64,000 nucleotides of DNA from Stemphylium vesicarium (lineage: Eukaryota > Ascomycota > Dothideomycetes > Pleosporales > Pleosporaceae). Positions 30,495-41,701 of this stretch are shown one piece after another. The first letter of the stretch is position 1. Every line of letters starts with the position of its first letter. The notes below the pieces were generated by a model that worked only from the letters and a program-made list of their open reading frames with translations, ran no database searches and was not told the origin of the DNA. The stretch lies in NCBI GenBank assembly GCA_004380135.1, contig QXCR01000016.1, forward strand, positions 1-64,000. The letters are read 5' to 3'. Made by a program: the position numbers and the translations under genes.

Positions 30495-32469
30495 CTAATC
30501 ACTGAATCCCTCAAACTCATCGGCCGCATCTTGCGCTTCCTTTTCAGCCACCTTCTTCCTCATTTCAGCAATCATACCATTCAATCTCTCCTCTTCTTTG
30601 CGCTCTTCCTCGGTCAAACCCGCCTTGCGCTCATGCTCGCGTTTCGCCGTCTTCTTCTCTCTTCGCAGTTCCTTCAAGGCTTTCATGTCTTTTTGGTGTG
30701 TCCATGCTGAGGCCTTCTTATCTTCTGGCACGTAGCGCTTCTTGCCTTCCGCTTTGTTGGCCTCGTATTCACTCTGCTCGACCTGACGTTGTTGCTCGCG
30801 CGCCTTGTCCTTGTATGCGTAGGTACTGAAGTCAACGGCAACACCCAAACTTCGATCGCCATCCCACTTCTTAAGCTCTGGCATACTTGGTAGCTTGAGT
30901 AGCCCCCATCCGTTCCCTAGCTCTGTCCAGTCCAAGTCTGGAATTCGGAAAATTGAGCTGGCAGTGTGCTTGCTGTATGCGCGGACCCATGATACGAATC
31001 CTCGCTGTGCTTTGTCAAATAACGCCCGGTCGGTCTTGACTACCTTCCTCATCTTGTTGCTCGCCGCTTCGGCTTCTTCCGCGGAGACTTCAATGTTTGG
31101 AGTTGTCAGGGGCGTTATTGGTGTCTGTCGCACCCGAAGGAACTCAACATAGTCTTCTTCGCGACCTGGACTAAGAAAGGTGACGGCCAGGCCTTTCCTG
31201 CCTGCTCGACCAGCGCGACCGCAACGATGGATGAAGGTCTTGGGATCACTGGGGGCGTCGAGCTGCAAGACTAGATCGACCGAAGGTATATCAAGACCTC
31301 GAGCTGCGACATCGGTGGTTAGGAGGATAGTCGGTGTCACACTATCCACAAACTTGTTGAAGTTCCTCTGGCGAACTTTATCCGGCTGTTTACCGTGCAA
31401 GGGAACGACGGCATACCCTTTGAGGACCTCTGGTAAAACGTGTTGGAAGTAGTCGACGGAATAGCATGTCGCTAGGTACATTATCGACTTCTGGGGCTGT
31501 GGTTGCAATGACGCTAGTATCTTCTTCATAGCGGGGAGTTTGTGCGACGCAGGCATAACGAGGTAGGACATCTGTAAACTCGCAGGCGTGCGCTTATCCT
31601 CGATCGCGCCCGCCTCACCTGTCGCACTATTCGGTGCAGCACGTGCTTTGACCTTGACCGCGATACGGACCGGGTTTCGAAGACCGACACGGATGAGTTG
31701 GTCGACTGCCTCGCTCACACTAGCACTGAAAAGGCCTGTTCGACGTTGCTTGGGTAGCCGAGAAAGAATTTTCTGCAAATCATCTTTGAAACCAAGGTCC
31801 AGGAGGCGATCGGCTTCATCCAGGACGAGAGCATCGAAAGATGACTGCGAGCAATGCACGTGCGGCGAGGACAGCAGCTCGAGAAGTCGACCTGGGGTAC
31901 CGATGAGCACGTTGGTAGAAGACTTCAAAAATCTGCTGAGATCTTGAGCTGGCGTCACTGAGCCACCGAGTAACAGCTGGGGGACGACCCTAAGGGTTCC
32001 TGGAGGAAACTTTGGCTTTGGTGGAGCGTCCGCATCTTCCATGTCGGTGTCTTCATCCTCGGGGTCCAATAATGCTGCAGATGGGGCGTGAAATCTGAGA
32101 AGCGAAGCGAGTACTGTGTGTATCTGGGTTGCTAGCTCTCTGGTTGGCGATATGATAATGGCGCCCACGTGATGCTTCTTGATAGGCGCGTCAAGTCGAA
32201 GCAGACGCTCGACGATGGGTATAAGGAAGCTGAACATATGTTAGCGCAATAGTACACCTGATAGAAATGTATTCATACGCTAGAGTCTTTCCACTGCCCG
32301 TGACGGCCTCGACTACGACATCCGAATTCTTCATGAACATGGGAATGGCTGCATGTTGCACTGGCGTTGTTTTTACAAAGCCCATGGAATCGACGGCTTC
32401 GAGAATCCATTCCGACAAAGACGGCGTCAAGGCGCCAAAGGTCCGATCCATCTTGGGTTGGGGCGCCAT
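30495..32469 (-). CDS. SPB4: ATP-dependent RNA helicase SPB4 (DDX55)
   Basis: Two exons, 32279-32469 and 30495-32229, split by a 49-nt intron inside motif I (GSGKTLA / FLIP), give 641 aa. All DEAD-box motifs are present: Q motif with FVKTTPVQHAAIP, AVTGSGKT, PTRELA, TPGR, DEAD in VLDEADRLLDLGF, SAS in place of SAT, TDVAARGLDIP and HRCGRAGRAG. The C-terminal extension (KDMKALKELRREKKTAKRE onward, then an acidic FEGFSD end) is that of Spb4, which remodels 27S pre-rRNA during 60S subunit assembly in the nucleolus. Length matches yeast Spb4 (606 aa) with an acidic insert (DPEDEDTDMEDAD) after motif Ia. Divergent from DGK1. Confidence 0.95.
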
Positions 32470-33229
32470 AATTGAGTTCAAGATTGGGAAGGTGTCTTTT
32501 GGTGCTACTGGAGAGTTGCGATGTTCGCAAGGAAAAGTTGGGCGAACTTTGAAATTAAAGTGGATCTCGGCACCGCCACCTGCGCCACATGGTTCACGCA
32601 GAAGCACGAGCAATGGGGCCAGCACCCATGATGTCAACTGTCAGCGCTCGGTATCTTTTTACGTGGACTATCAGACATGAGACAGCCGATTGTGCAAACG
32701 GTTCTCGTGACGTGCAGCGATTGCATGACTCCTCCCACAAACCTGATGGATTCGCCAAGACGGGTCCGCAGCCACGCTGATCACCGGCGCATTCGCGAAC
32801 CGGATCATACATGTGGCCCTGCAGACCAAATTTCCCAGTCTCATGCCGCGAAATTGCATAGCCATCGACGTCCGTCCAATACGCTCCCTGTCCACCAGCC
32901 TATAATCAAGACGGCCGCTGTTGTCGCCTGAAAAAATTGTGGCATCTCCTGCCTCCTTGCACGATGCGGGTTGCCCGGACGAATCGACGGGCTTTGGGTC
33001 TTTAATAACACCTGATGCTGACATCAATGTCCATGGAACCTTAAACGCCGCCATCCCGTACGCCAGTTGTGACGCGCCCACTCAGCCTCATTACCTGTAC
33101 TCGCAACCCTCGGATCGGCAATCTCTGCTTGTAAACATCGCCATACTCTGTGCCAGGGCCCGCTCCACACTTTCCGGTGTCATCCGGGCTCCTATTTTAC
33201 CCTACTTTCCCGTCTGCTGGCGCGTTGCC
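32470..33229. promoter_or_regulatory. divergent intergenic SPB4/DGK1
   Basis: 760 bp between divergent starts. No TATA box, repeat or additional gene recognised. Confidence 0.4.
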
Positions 33230-34431
33230 ATGGAGTCTTCACGACAGTATCAAGTGCCAAACACGCCGCGCGTGATATCGCCGTCGCCTACGCCCTCGGA
33301 GGCTGGCAGTACAAAAGATGGCTACTTCGGACCAGTGACGCGCTCGTCGACGCGCAAACAGCACATTACGTCACCGCCACAGATCGATGAGGACTCAGGC
33401 TCAGACCCCGACATGAGGGCGCGAGCCAGGAGCCGGAGTCCTGTTCTCGACAAAGTTGGGGGAAGGCGGAGAATGAGTGGCCTGACGACTCGGAGGCAAA
33501 TGAATGGTGCCATGAAGAAGGACCTCACTTTGCCCGGGAACACGCCAAACGGCCATTTGTCTCCAGCAGCAGCGAACAAGAACTACTGGAGAGAGATGAG
33601 CCGAAGCCCAAGCCCTCTGGGTCTGATTCCCATTCACCAAAAGTGGCGGTCATTCGTGAGTACATGCGCGATGTTGTTTCAAGGCCCTACTAACACCGGT
33701 AGATCCACCGACACGAGATACCCCGCAAGATCCTCCACGTCTCTATCGGCTTCCTCACCATCTTTCTCTACTGCACCGGCACGCAAACATCGCAGATCCA
33801 CAATGTCCTCCTCACCATGCTGATTCCCATCGCCCTGACCGACGTCATTCGGCACCGTTACTGGCAGGTCAACCGCTTCTACATCCGCTGCCTCGGTGCA
33901 TTTATGCGCGAATCTGAAGTTGACGGTTACAACGGCGTCATTTCATACCTTTTGGGTGCATGGATCGTAATGCGCTTCTGTCCAAAAGACATTGCCGTCA
34001 TGAGCATCTTGCTCCTGAGTTGGTGCGACACGGCTGCTTCGACCTTTGGCAGACTTTGGGGCCACCTCACGCCGAAAGTCAGGAAGGGCAAGAGTCTTGC
34101 GGGATCTATTGCTGCATGCGCAACTGGCATCATCACAGCTGTCGTGTGGTGGGGCTGGCTAGGTCCCATGTACTCAGAGTACAACGCTGGTGAACACGCC
34201 TTTGCCTTCCAAGGCGTGCTCACCCTACCTCTGCAGCTACGCGAGACACTCAGCCTGTCCCTGAGCCAGGCCTCGGTTAGCGGATACTTGGCCTTGGGCA
34301 CCATGTCCCTGGCAGCCGGCGTGATTGCAAGTGCCAGTGAAGCGATCGACGTGTTTGGCTGGGATGACAATCTCACCATCCCTGTGCTTTGTGGCGCTGG
34401 TCTATGGGGCTTCCTCAAGATTTTCGGGTGA
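33230..34431 (+). CDS. DGK1: CTP-dependent diacylglycerol kinase
   Basis: Two exons, 33230-33655 and 33703-34431 (47-nt intron, branch CTAAC), 384 aa. About 145 disordered residues rich in Ser/Arg/Pro precede the catalytic region, which opens HEIPRKILHVSIGFLT and has five or six membrane spans. Conserved elements include LTDVIRHRYWQVN, WCDTAASTFGRLWG, RKGKSLAGS and ASEAIDVFGWDDN, as in Dgk1 and the related dolichol kinase/phosphatidate cytidylyltransferase fold. Dgk1 phosphorylates diacylglycerol with CTP at the ER and nuclear envelope, opposing Pah1. Ser-rich N-tail S/T-P sites suggest phosphorylation control, as known for the yeast enzyme. Longer than yeast (290 aa) because of the tail. Confidence 0.9.
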
Positions 34432-35375
34432 TGTAAACTTTGCGATATGCGTATAATTTGACGACATATCTTTCTTCTCTGCTCTTGTAATTTCAACTTA
34501 CATTCCTTGGATCAAATGATACCCTAGATACGGTCCTCGGGGAGTGGCATCAGACGTGTAATGGTTATGACGGATGGGTACGGAGGAATACCAGGCTGTA
34601 AGAAGTCATCTTAATTCGGTGTACCTACATGAGCAAATGATGATGTGCCTTCAGCCACTGAGCTACTTTTGTGTGATGGCGCTATAGGGCTTATCGAGTT
34701 TCAAGCCGAGGTTCAAATTCTTACGCTGATCAACTGTCAAGTGCCAAATGCAGCACTTTCTTACGGCGCCCAAGACGCAATACCGGCATGAAACAGGTCC
34801 CTATGCGAAGCAGATGCAAAAGGGAAAACCTGAATACCATTTAGGACCCCCTGCAACGAGGGATTCGGCTTGGCGCATACCGCCACATGCAGGGCGGCGA
34901 TTGGAGCGCGCTCACTCATGAGGACCGACTTGCTTCTTCATAGACGTGCACTCGGAAGGCTGCTTCAGTTCCCAGCTCGACTGCACATACGGACGCTTGC
35001 AATGATTATCACTTACAGGTCATACTAATATCCCAGACCATCGACGGAGAGACCCCTGCCCAGCGCCCGCAATCTGACTATATTGCCCCGCCATACCCAC
35101 CGTTGAGACCTCTCCACATCCTGCGCCCGACGCGCCTCTGGAATCTCCACCGTCACCGTCCTTCTTTCTCCAACTGAGCCCCAGCACCCAGCTCTTCGAC
35201 TTGCTTACTCTTGCCGCATTCGGCTTGCTGTCTGACTCCGGGCAATCTTTGCGCCCGCCTGTTATAACCCTCTGAGTCGCGTCCGTCACCGTTCAACCTC
35301 CGCATCCCGAGCCGGCTTCCAACTTCCAACTTCCAACTTCCAACGCCATACACGCATACGCGAAGGGGAGACAGC
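34432..35375. other. intergenic DGK1/UBC15, no gene seen
   Basis: About 940 bases. A 7-bp tandem repeat lies at its end (35316-35343). A tRNA-like D-arm near 34663 was rejected. Confidence 0.4.
35316..35343. repeat. CTTCCAA x4 tandem repeat
   Basis: Four exact copies of CTTCCAA, 32 bp before the ATG of the Ubc15-type E2, so within its leader. Confidence 0.85.
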
Positions 35376-36001
35376 ATGGCATCGTCATCTGCCGCAGCGG
35401 GGCTACTAGCTCGCCAGCTCAAGCAAATGCAAAACGACAAGAGCATCTCGGGCATCAGCTGTGGATTGGTCGACAGCAACGTGTTTGAGTGGGAAGTCAT
35501 GTTGATGATTGACGATGACACCAAATTTTACGGAGGTACCGAAGCCACTGCATACCCGAGACTGGAATATACTGACAGCACGTGCAGGAGGTTTCTTCCG
35601 CGCGCGCCTCACATTCCCCAGCGAATACCCCCTCCTGCCACCTAAGATGCGCTTCGAGACACCCATCTTCCACCCCAACAGTAAGCTTTTGCCCTCTTAT
35701 CTTTTTGACTTTTCCTCCTCGCGCTCCTCACTAATGCCCCGCAGTCTACCAAAACGGCGAAGTGTGCATCTCCATCTTACACCCACCGGAAGAAGACAAA
35801 TACGGCTACGAATCCGCCGCAGAACGTTGGTCGCCCGTCCAAACACCCGAGACCATCCTCCTCTCCGTTATCTCCATGTTATCGAGCCCGAATGACGAGT
35901 CGCCTGCGAACGTCGAGGCTGCGAGCTTGTGGAGGGACAACACACCAGAGTTCAAGAAGCGGGTACGGAAGTGCGTTAGGGACAGCCTGGAATTTGAATG
36001 A
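35376..36001 (+). CDS. E2 ubiquitin-conjugating enzyme, UBE2G1/Ubc15 type
   Basis: Three exons, 35376-35535, 35588-35680 and 35745-36001 (introns 52 and 64 nt), 169 aa. The E2 fold is complete: YPLLPPKMRF, HPN in IFHPN, catalytic Cys92 in NGEVCISILH, then the acidic-loop insert EEDKYGYESAAERW that marks the UBE2G1/UBE2R/Ubc7 class, and SPANVEAASLWRDN. The KYGYE-ERW form and the C-terminus match UBE2G1 and fission-yeast Ubc15 better than Ubc7. Members build Lys48-linked chains, and UBE2G1 works with cullin-RING ligases. All splice phases agree. Its relation to the F-box-like protein or NOT4 in this window is unknown. Confidence 0.93.
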
Positions 36002-36637
36002 GGCCGATACCCAGAAGCCGGATGGGTAAACATGATCAAGACAACAGCATAAGCGTGGTAGATATCTTGGGCAGGCGATACTGGGTTACGGCGTGCATGG
36101 TGATAGGCTCGGCGTCTTCTTTTAGCCAAACAGGGAATGCATATGATAACTGGCAGCATAGTGTTGGCTGGGTGGGCCCCTCATTTCATCAATGATATTG
36201 CTAAAATGATTACAGAATTGGTTATCATTGATGATGCATGAGTCGATACTAATTACTGCACAGTCAACCAAGTTCTGCAATTCAGAGTGTTGGAATTTAC
36301 TCTGATAAACATACCGTCACACTCAATTCATCAGGTATAAGTAAGTAAGAAGAAAAATAATGATATTACGATCTCCAAGCCACCTACCAAACCACTTTTC
36401 AACCACCCTGTATACACAAAAGAAAACCTCTGGAAAGAGCGTTACTGTACAACTAATAATCATCCATCGTCCCGATATCTACATCTCACGGCCGCCTCGT
36501 CGATATTTTTTCTCGCCCTAGTAAAAACCATTCTCACTCAGCCCATCGATCGCGTCCAAGGAACCAGACGTTTAAGAGTTGAAGAACCATTCAGAAAGCA
36601 GCCTTGTGCCAGAGGAGTAAAATCCGAAGTCGATCGC
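36002..36637. other. convergent 3' flanks of UBC15-type E2 and hydrophobin
   Basis: 636 bases between converging genes. AT-richer than its surroundings and containing a 12-bp inverted repeat (36186-36234). No gene. Confidence 0.5.
36186..36234. repeat. 12-bp perfect inverted repeat, 25-nt spacer
   Basis: TCATCAATGATA at 36186-36197 pairs with TATCATTGATGA at 36223-36234. Located between two converging genes. Confidence 0.8.
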
Positions 36638-36992
36638 TTAAGCGCCAGTGCAGAGAAGGGAGAGTGTGCCAACGGGAATGACGCAGCACTGAGCAGTACG
36701 GCCGGAGCTTGCGCACTGGGCCTCGAAAGCGTGCTTGTTGCCGACATTGCTGGCTGAAGTAGATTGTTAGTATTGCAAGAAACAGAGAGATGGGAAGAAA
36801 GGACGTACTGTTCTCGCAGGCAAGGTTGGCGACACCGAGAATGTCGGTCTGGCAGCAGAGAGGAGTGGCGAGAGGACCGCAGACACCGCCAACCTCACCA
36901 GCGGGGACAGACATGGCCTGGTAGCGCTTGTTGACAGCGGCAGCGTTGGTGAAGCCCATGAGGGCGGCAATGGCGATGATGGTGAACTGCAT
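36638..36992 (-). CDS. class II hydrophobin
   Basis: Two exons, 36809-36992 and 36638-36753, joined over a 55-nt intron, give 99 aa. A signal peptide (MQFTIIAIAALMGFTNAAA) precedes eight Cys at 38, 46, 47, 59, 75, 84, 85 and 96, spaced C-x7-CC-x11-C-x15-C-x8-CC-x10-C, the class II hydrophobin pattern. Between the paired Cys and the fourth lies QTDILGVANLAC, the conserved hydrophobic strip. The protein would be secreted and self-assemble into soluble-type amphipathic films on hyphae or spores. The acceptor was chosen at CTTCAG so that the frame continues through the fifth to eighth Cys. A TATA box lies about 140 bp upstream of the ATG. Confidence 0.95.
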
Positions 36993-37131
36993 TTTGAAGG
37001 TTGGTTGGTTGGTTGGTTTGGTTGGTGGTGAAAGTAGTGGTGGATGGTTGATTAAAGAAGAAGCTGTAGATGAGAAGAGATGAGTGAGTGTGTGATGAGG
37101 ATATCGTTAACAAGAGCGAGGTTCCACAGAC

Positions 37132-37140
37132 CTTATATAC
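37132..37140 (-). promoter_or_regulatory. TATA box of the hydrophobin gene
   Basis: Minus-strand GTATATAAG lies about 140 bp before the hydrophobin ATG, a normal distance for a highly expressed fungal gene with a leader of roughly 110 nt. Confidence 0.6.
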
Positions 37141-37962
37141 ACAACTTTTTCGATATCAGCCGGGGCGGAGTCAAACGGATACTATTCCCCCCTCCCATGC
37201 CTCGCATCACTCCCAGATGTCAAGACTCGGGAGCATACCGCCTACGCTGTACTCCATGCTCAATTCCCCACCACCTCAGCCTGACGTCCCCTTTACCGTA
37301 TCCGTTCAAGGCGGATAGGCTGCGTCTTACATCCGGCCCTTGCTATCCGGCGGCCTTCCCACGTCCTTCCATGTCGATCCGCTCACCACTTCTTACCCTT
37401 TGCATCCGTAGTACCCTGCAATGTCTCACTCCTCACTTGGCCGTCTGTCCGCCCGATGGCCCGAGACTATGTGCCAATACTATGCCACACACACACACAC
37501 ACTTTGCCTGTCCTTGGGAGAGAGTTACCAAAGCACCAAGCACGCTTACCTCACTCACTTTCCGCAAGCTGACAATAAAACCACCATTCCAACTACGGTT
37601 ACAAAGCGGGTTTTAGCCAAGGCCTATTTCACGTGCTTTTGCCTTGTCCCACGTCTCTCTGGCATGGTATTTGGGTATATCATTACAGCATGTTTACTAT
37701 TCTGTTCGCCTCTCATTTACGCCTTATCGAGATACCCTTGCGATAAACCTGGGTACATCCGTATAACGGTAAGCCTGTAATGGGCCGGGAAAGAAAGAAT
37801 GAAAGAAAAGGAAATTGGTATACCCTCCCAGTGGAGACGATGGTGAGCTAATGGGTGCCTCTAGCGCGATCGACATCAGGGTGTAAAAGAGGGTAAAAGA
37901 GCAAGCTAAGCTATGTACGTGAGATCCGGTACTATGGGAAATAACGACAAGAGACGAAAAGA

Positions 37963-37987
37963 GTGGTGGTGGTGGTGGTGGTGGTGG
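37963..37987. repeat. (GTG)n microsatellite
   Basis: Eight uninterrupted GTG units in non-coding sequence. Confidence 0.9.
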
Positions 37988-38780
37988 TTTGTGCAGATCT
38001 GATAAGCCTGGGCAAGGCCGTCCTTGGAAGCGCCTTGCCTTTGTCGATTATTGGGAGCTCTGCAATAAGCAAAATGAAGGTGGGCTGTGGCTAGAGCTTT
38101 TTTTTTGCTGGGCTGAAGGGCCCGCCGGCGAGATTCGTACGGATGACGGGCGAAGAGATACTTGTTGGTGCGGATTAACAGAAGATTGGCAGAGGTGGAT
38201 GTGGAGGTGAGGTGGAGCAGGGCCATGGCGTCACATCGCGCTTACCCTTAGGTTCGGGAGATGCGGGAGAGTAATCTCAATAGGGGAGACAGGACTATCC
38301 TGATTGAGACTTTTGCCCAGTGTTGGTCTTGCCTATCTTGGAAGGGACTCTCACTACATTGCACATCAAGCCGAACAAACATATCGACACATTTCCATAC
38401 CTGTAGCAAAGAAACGTCCAACCCCATTCCAATACCACTACCAGCAATCTGTTCATAACCAAAGTTATGCCTGCACTTGTGTACCTGCATTGGCATTCTG
38501 ACTTTCACGAAGAAGCCGGTAAGCGCTACCAGCTCAATCCATCATCCCCGCGAAACTTTCCTACGAGGCGCAGGTGCAGTCCAGCCCAAAGTTTACCAAC
38601 GGCGCGTGCGCAGCACATCGCGAACAAAGCTTCGGCCCGAAGGCCATGCTTTTCCAACGGCCGTCAGAAAAGGACTGTCAGCAAAGAGAGTGGGCGAAAA
38701 AACGTGTCAGCTGCCAAACGGCCTAGAACAAAGTTTACTGGAACTTTGGTTGAATTGTGGGTTAATCCGTAGCTGTTACT

Positions 38781-38835
38781 CACTCCCAAGGGCCTAGGCA
38801 CAGTCGTATTGCTGACCCCTAGGCCCTTGGGAGTG
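38781..38835. repeat. perfect 18-bp inverted repeat (hairpin)
   Basis: CACTCCCAAGGGCCTAGG at 38781-38798 is followed after 19 nt by its exact reverse complement at 38818-38835. Pairing stops sharply at both ends. No coding sequence overlaps. Confidence 0.95.
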
Positions 38836-40156
38836 GTGAAGTGGTGCTGTGCAAATTACCGACAAGAGAAGAAGAAATGTTGAGTCGAGGTTGTTGTTTC
38901 TTGGGAGGGAGTTGTGTTGCTATTTCTGGAGGCGGAGGAGGAGTAGTAATGGTGGTTCAATTTCACTTGCATAATTGTTTGGAATCCACTTGACTTGCGT
39001 TGTCTGTCCGGAATTGTGGAGCCTTTCTTCATCTGTTCGTGGCGAGGAGAAAAAACAACAACAACATCATGAACAACACATGTGAGGTAGGGACGACAGC
39101 CACGGCTTCACAAATCCCGTGCTTCCGTTCTCAGCGTATCCGCAGGGACAAGAAGGGGTGTGCGTGTGCTTAGGTACTGCCCCCACACGCTAGCCACGCA
39201 TCGCAGCGTCCGACGATCGCAAACGATCAGAGAAGATCAGAGAAGGTCACAGCCTCAAATCCCCGTCGTAGATTGTAGATCGCAGCCGCAGGTTGCAGAT
39301 CAACCCCCTTGTCCTATCTATGAGCAAAGAGCATGTATGACTTTCTTCTGATATTATGTTCGCATCAAGGGAAGAAGTGAACTGCAGCGAACCAGCAAAA
39401 GCAAAAAAAGGTGACAGGCGGAAATGCCGAAGCAGGAGGGCGTGCGGTCGACCGTCCAAGGAAGTTGAAAAGAATGGAAAGTTTGTTTGCGGCTGATTAC
39501 TACATTGTGAGAATGGATCGAGGGATCGTGCCTCGGGTGGCTATTTTTGCTCCATGTCGTCACAGAGAATTGGCGATATGAGGAGAGAAGCTTGTCTTGA
39601 ACATGTGACGTGCCTGCTTTTCTGCCCGTTCTTTGGGCTACATATGTAGCTTGGTACGTACGTAACATGTCCATCAATCGCTGTGTCGCCGATAACGAAA
39701 GCGAACGTCACAGTTTGAACGCGAAATGTGTAATGGTGGATTTGGTCTGCCTATCGTTCTCCTTCTTTGACTCTCGGGAATAAAGCATGAGTACGACCAG
39801 CATACACACAGCCTCATCAAACCGCACATCCTCTCCTCTCTTTCTTCCTCATTCTCTTCCTCTCCAGCCCCTACGTCATTACCATCCTCATTCTCTGTTC
39901 TTCTCGTCTCTCCTTGCTTCGTTCTTTCGTCAACTCGTTAAAAAGTGGGGTAAGGGTAAATGGCAAAAAAGCAACATGGTGTGGTGGTGCAAAACATCCC
40001 AAGGGTATCAGGCGCCCAAAATATCCCGCAGTCCGTAAATCAATCTCCCAAGTAAAAGCGCCGAGCCCCCTCTTCACAGTGTTTCTCGTTGGCAAACGCT
40101 TTGCCACATTGTTTGTTTTCGTTTTTCTTCTTCTATTGAGGCTGCAGTGCCGGCAA

Positions 40157-41701
40157 CTATATCTCATCCCAGGGGAAGTCTTGTGGATCGATCCTCGTAC
40201 ATGTAAGGTACGGCAGACCGCCTTCTCGCAAGTCGAGCTCGAGAAAGTTGCGCATCAGCGGCTTCACGGCATCCTTGGCCTTGTTCTTGATCTCGTCGAT
40301 TCTCCGTTCGAAACGCTTGAGGTTGTCACGGTTGTAGTGTTCCGGGTTGAGACGGAGGAACCGTTTACATTCGTCGTGGTTCAGGTAGCTCGAGCCAGCC
40401 TGGCCTAGTAGCCGGAAGATGCGACCGGTGTTGAAGACAGGGGGTGGTGGTAGTGGTGCAACCTCACCCCGCGGGCCTTGAGGTCGTGGTGACTTGAGAA
40501 TCGGTGCTGGAGGCGGAGTGGTGTTCTCAGCAAGCCATTGTCGGAACAAGGAGACTGCTATCCAATCTAGCCAATTACTCGAAGGGCTTACGCGCTCGCC
40601 GCGACTCGTTGTCAGGGAAAGGCGGAAGAGCTTAACTTCAATCTTCGCTTTCAACTCGTCCATCTCATCGACCTTGTCCTCTATCAGCTCGATGACAGGC
40701 TCGGCAATCTGGCCGCGCAACTGATTGATGCCCTGTGGCCATTGTCCGACGACATGCACCATGGCCTCTGCGAAGATGGCCTTGCTGCGGGCCATGTAGC
40801 CGAGCTTGAGGTAGCTGGGTGGGTACTTTGCTATCTGTTTCCACAGCCGCCCCTGAAAGCGGAGCAAGTGGTGATCTACGCGCGGTCCAATTACGCCAAG
40901 TGCATCATACATGTCGGCGAGCTGCAGGAGCGATTTGCATTCGACGTAGGCAGTCGCGATATTAACCGTGTCGAGCGCGGGCGGGTAGTTGTAGAAGATG
41001 CGAAACAGGTTGTCGTAGTCACGGAAGATGTCGTCGTCGGGATCGATGTCGGGGGCTGCTGCGACGGGCACGTGGAGGGAGGAGAAGTTGGTTACACTGC
41101 GGAAGAAGCCCGACTGCGGCGGCGCAGGCTTGTTATTTCTCGCTGGAGGAGGCTGCGCGGGCGGAATTGGATCACCGCCGAACATGGTGGGCGCGTTCTT
41201 CTGGGGAGGTGTAAGCATGTGCATGTACTTCAGTGCGCGTTTCTGGGTAGTAGGCACCTTCTGCACCAACATGGGCAGGTCCTCATCGCTATTGCCCCAA
41301 TCCATCTCATACCTCCACTTCCTCTTCTGCTCTGGCCGCGAGCCCGACGGTATCCTCGAAAGGGCCGTCCCGTTGTGCGGACCTGGGCTCGTCACGTCGC
41401 CAGCACTGGCCCACTCGTCGCTCGTCCCAGCCTCAAAGAAGCCGGAGCATTGGGTGAGAATCAGCTTGTGCAGCAGATAGCGCTGCTCCTTGCGACCATT
41501 GCTGATGACGATTTCGACGTCGCCCGTGTGCGTGAAGACGGGAAACTCATTTTGCGACACTAGCGACGAGCCCCCGAAATTGGATCGGTGCTGGCGGTGT
41601 CTGCGGACGGTCGACGCCCGCGAGGAATGCGATGCGACAGACGACGGGCGCCGGATGGGCAATGAGCGCTCAGCACTCGCGGAATCTGGATAGGAAACCA
41701 T
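40157..41701 (-). CDS. fungal BTB/POZ-domain protein
   Basis: Single exon, 514 aa. A Ser/Arg-rich N-terminus of about 50 residues precedes a BTB core: FPVFTHTGDVEIVISNGRKE, then RYLLHKLILTQCSGFFEAGT. A low-complexity insert (about residues 95-200, Pro-rich) interrupts the domain before IFRDYDNLFRIFYNYPPALD and YVECKSLLQLADMYDALG, which complete the fold. The C-terminal half is helical and of unknown fold, ending PQDFPWDEI. BTB proteins of this fungal type are presumed dimerisation or cullin-3 adaptors, but no substrate domain (MATH, Kelch) is present, so function is open. The start at 41701 is the first in-frame ATG. Confidence 0.82.
   Translation of the reverse strand: MVSYPDSASAERSLPIRRPSSVASHSSRASTVRRHRQHRSNFGGSSLVSQNEFPVFTHTGDVEIVISNGRKEQRYLLHKLILTQCSGFFEAGTSDEWASAGDVTSPGPHNGTALSRIPSGSRPEQKRKWRYEMDWGNSDEDLPMLVQKVPTTQKRALKYMHMLTPPQKNAPTMFGGDPIPPAQPPPARNNKPAPPQSGFFRSVTNFSSLHVPVAAAPDIDPDDDIFRDYDNLFRIFYNYPPALDTVNIATAYVECKSLLQLADMYDALGVIGPRVDHHLLRFQGRLWKQIAKYPPSYLKLGYMARSKAIFAEAMVHVVGQWPQGINQLRGQIAEPVIELIEDKVDEMDELKAKIEVKLFRLSLTTSRGERVSPSSNWLDWIAVSLFRQWLAENTTPPPAPILKSPRPQGPRGEVAPLPPPPVFNTGRIFRLLGQAGSSYLNHDECKRFLRLNPEHYNRDNLKRFERRIDEIKNKAKDAVKPLMRNFLELDLREGGLPYLTCTRIDPQDFPWDEI

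Larger units (their letters stand above)
36993..40156. other. 3.1-kb gene-free region
   Basis: No open frame here shows a domain, a signal peptide or good splice structure. It holds a CA microsatellite (about 37485-37501), a GTG microsatellite (37963-37987), a perfect hairpin (38781-38835) and AAC-rich and GATCAGAGAA repeats near 39055-39080 and 39225-39250. It forms the upstream region of the hydrophobin and the 3' flank of the BTB gene. Regulatory or non-coding RNA content cannot be excluded. Confidence 0.5.

Noticed and set aside
34640..34720. tRNA-like minus-strand GTAGCTCAGTGG near 34663
   Set aside because: Only a D-arm-like word. No anticodon stem, T-arm or acceptor pairing could be found around it.
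40742..41563. 273-codon plus-strand frame opposite the BTB gene
   Set aside because: Reverse-strand shadow of the BTB coding sequence; Val/Arg-rich and domainless.
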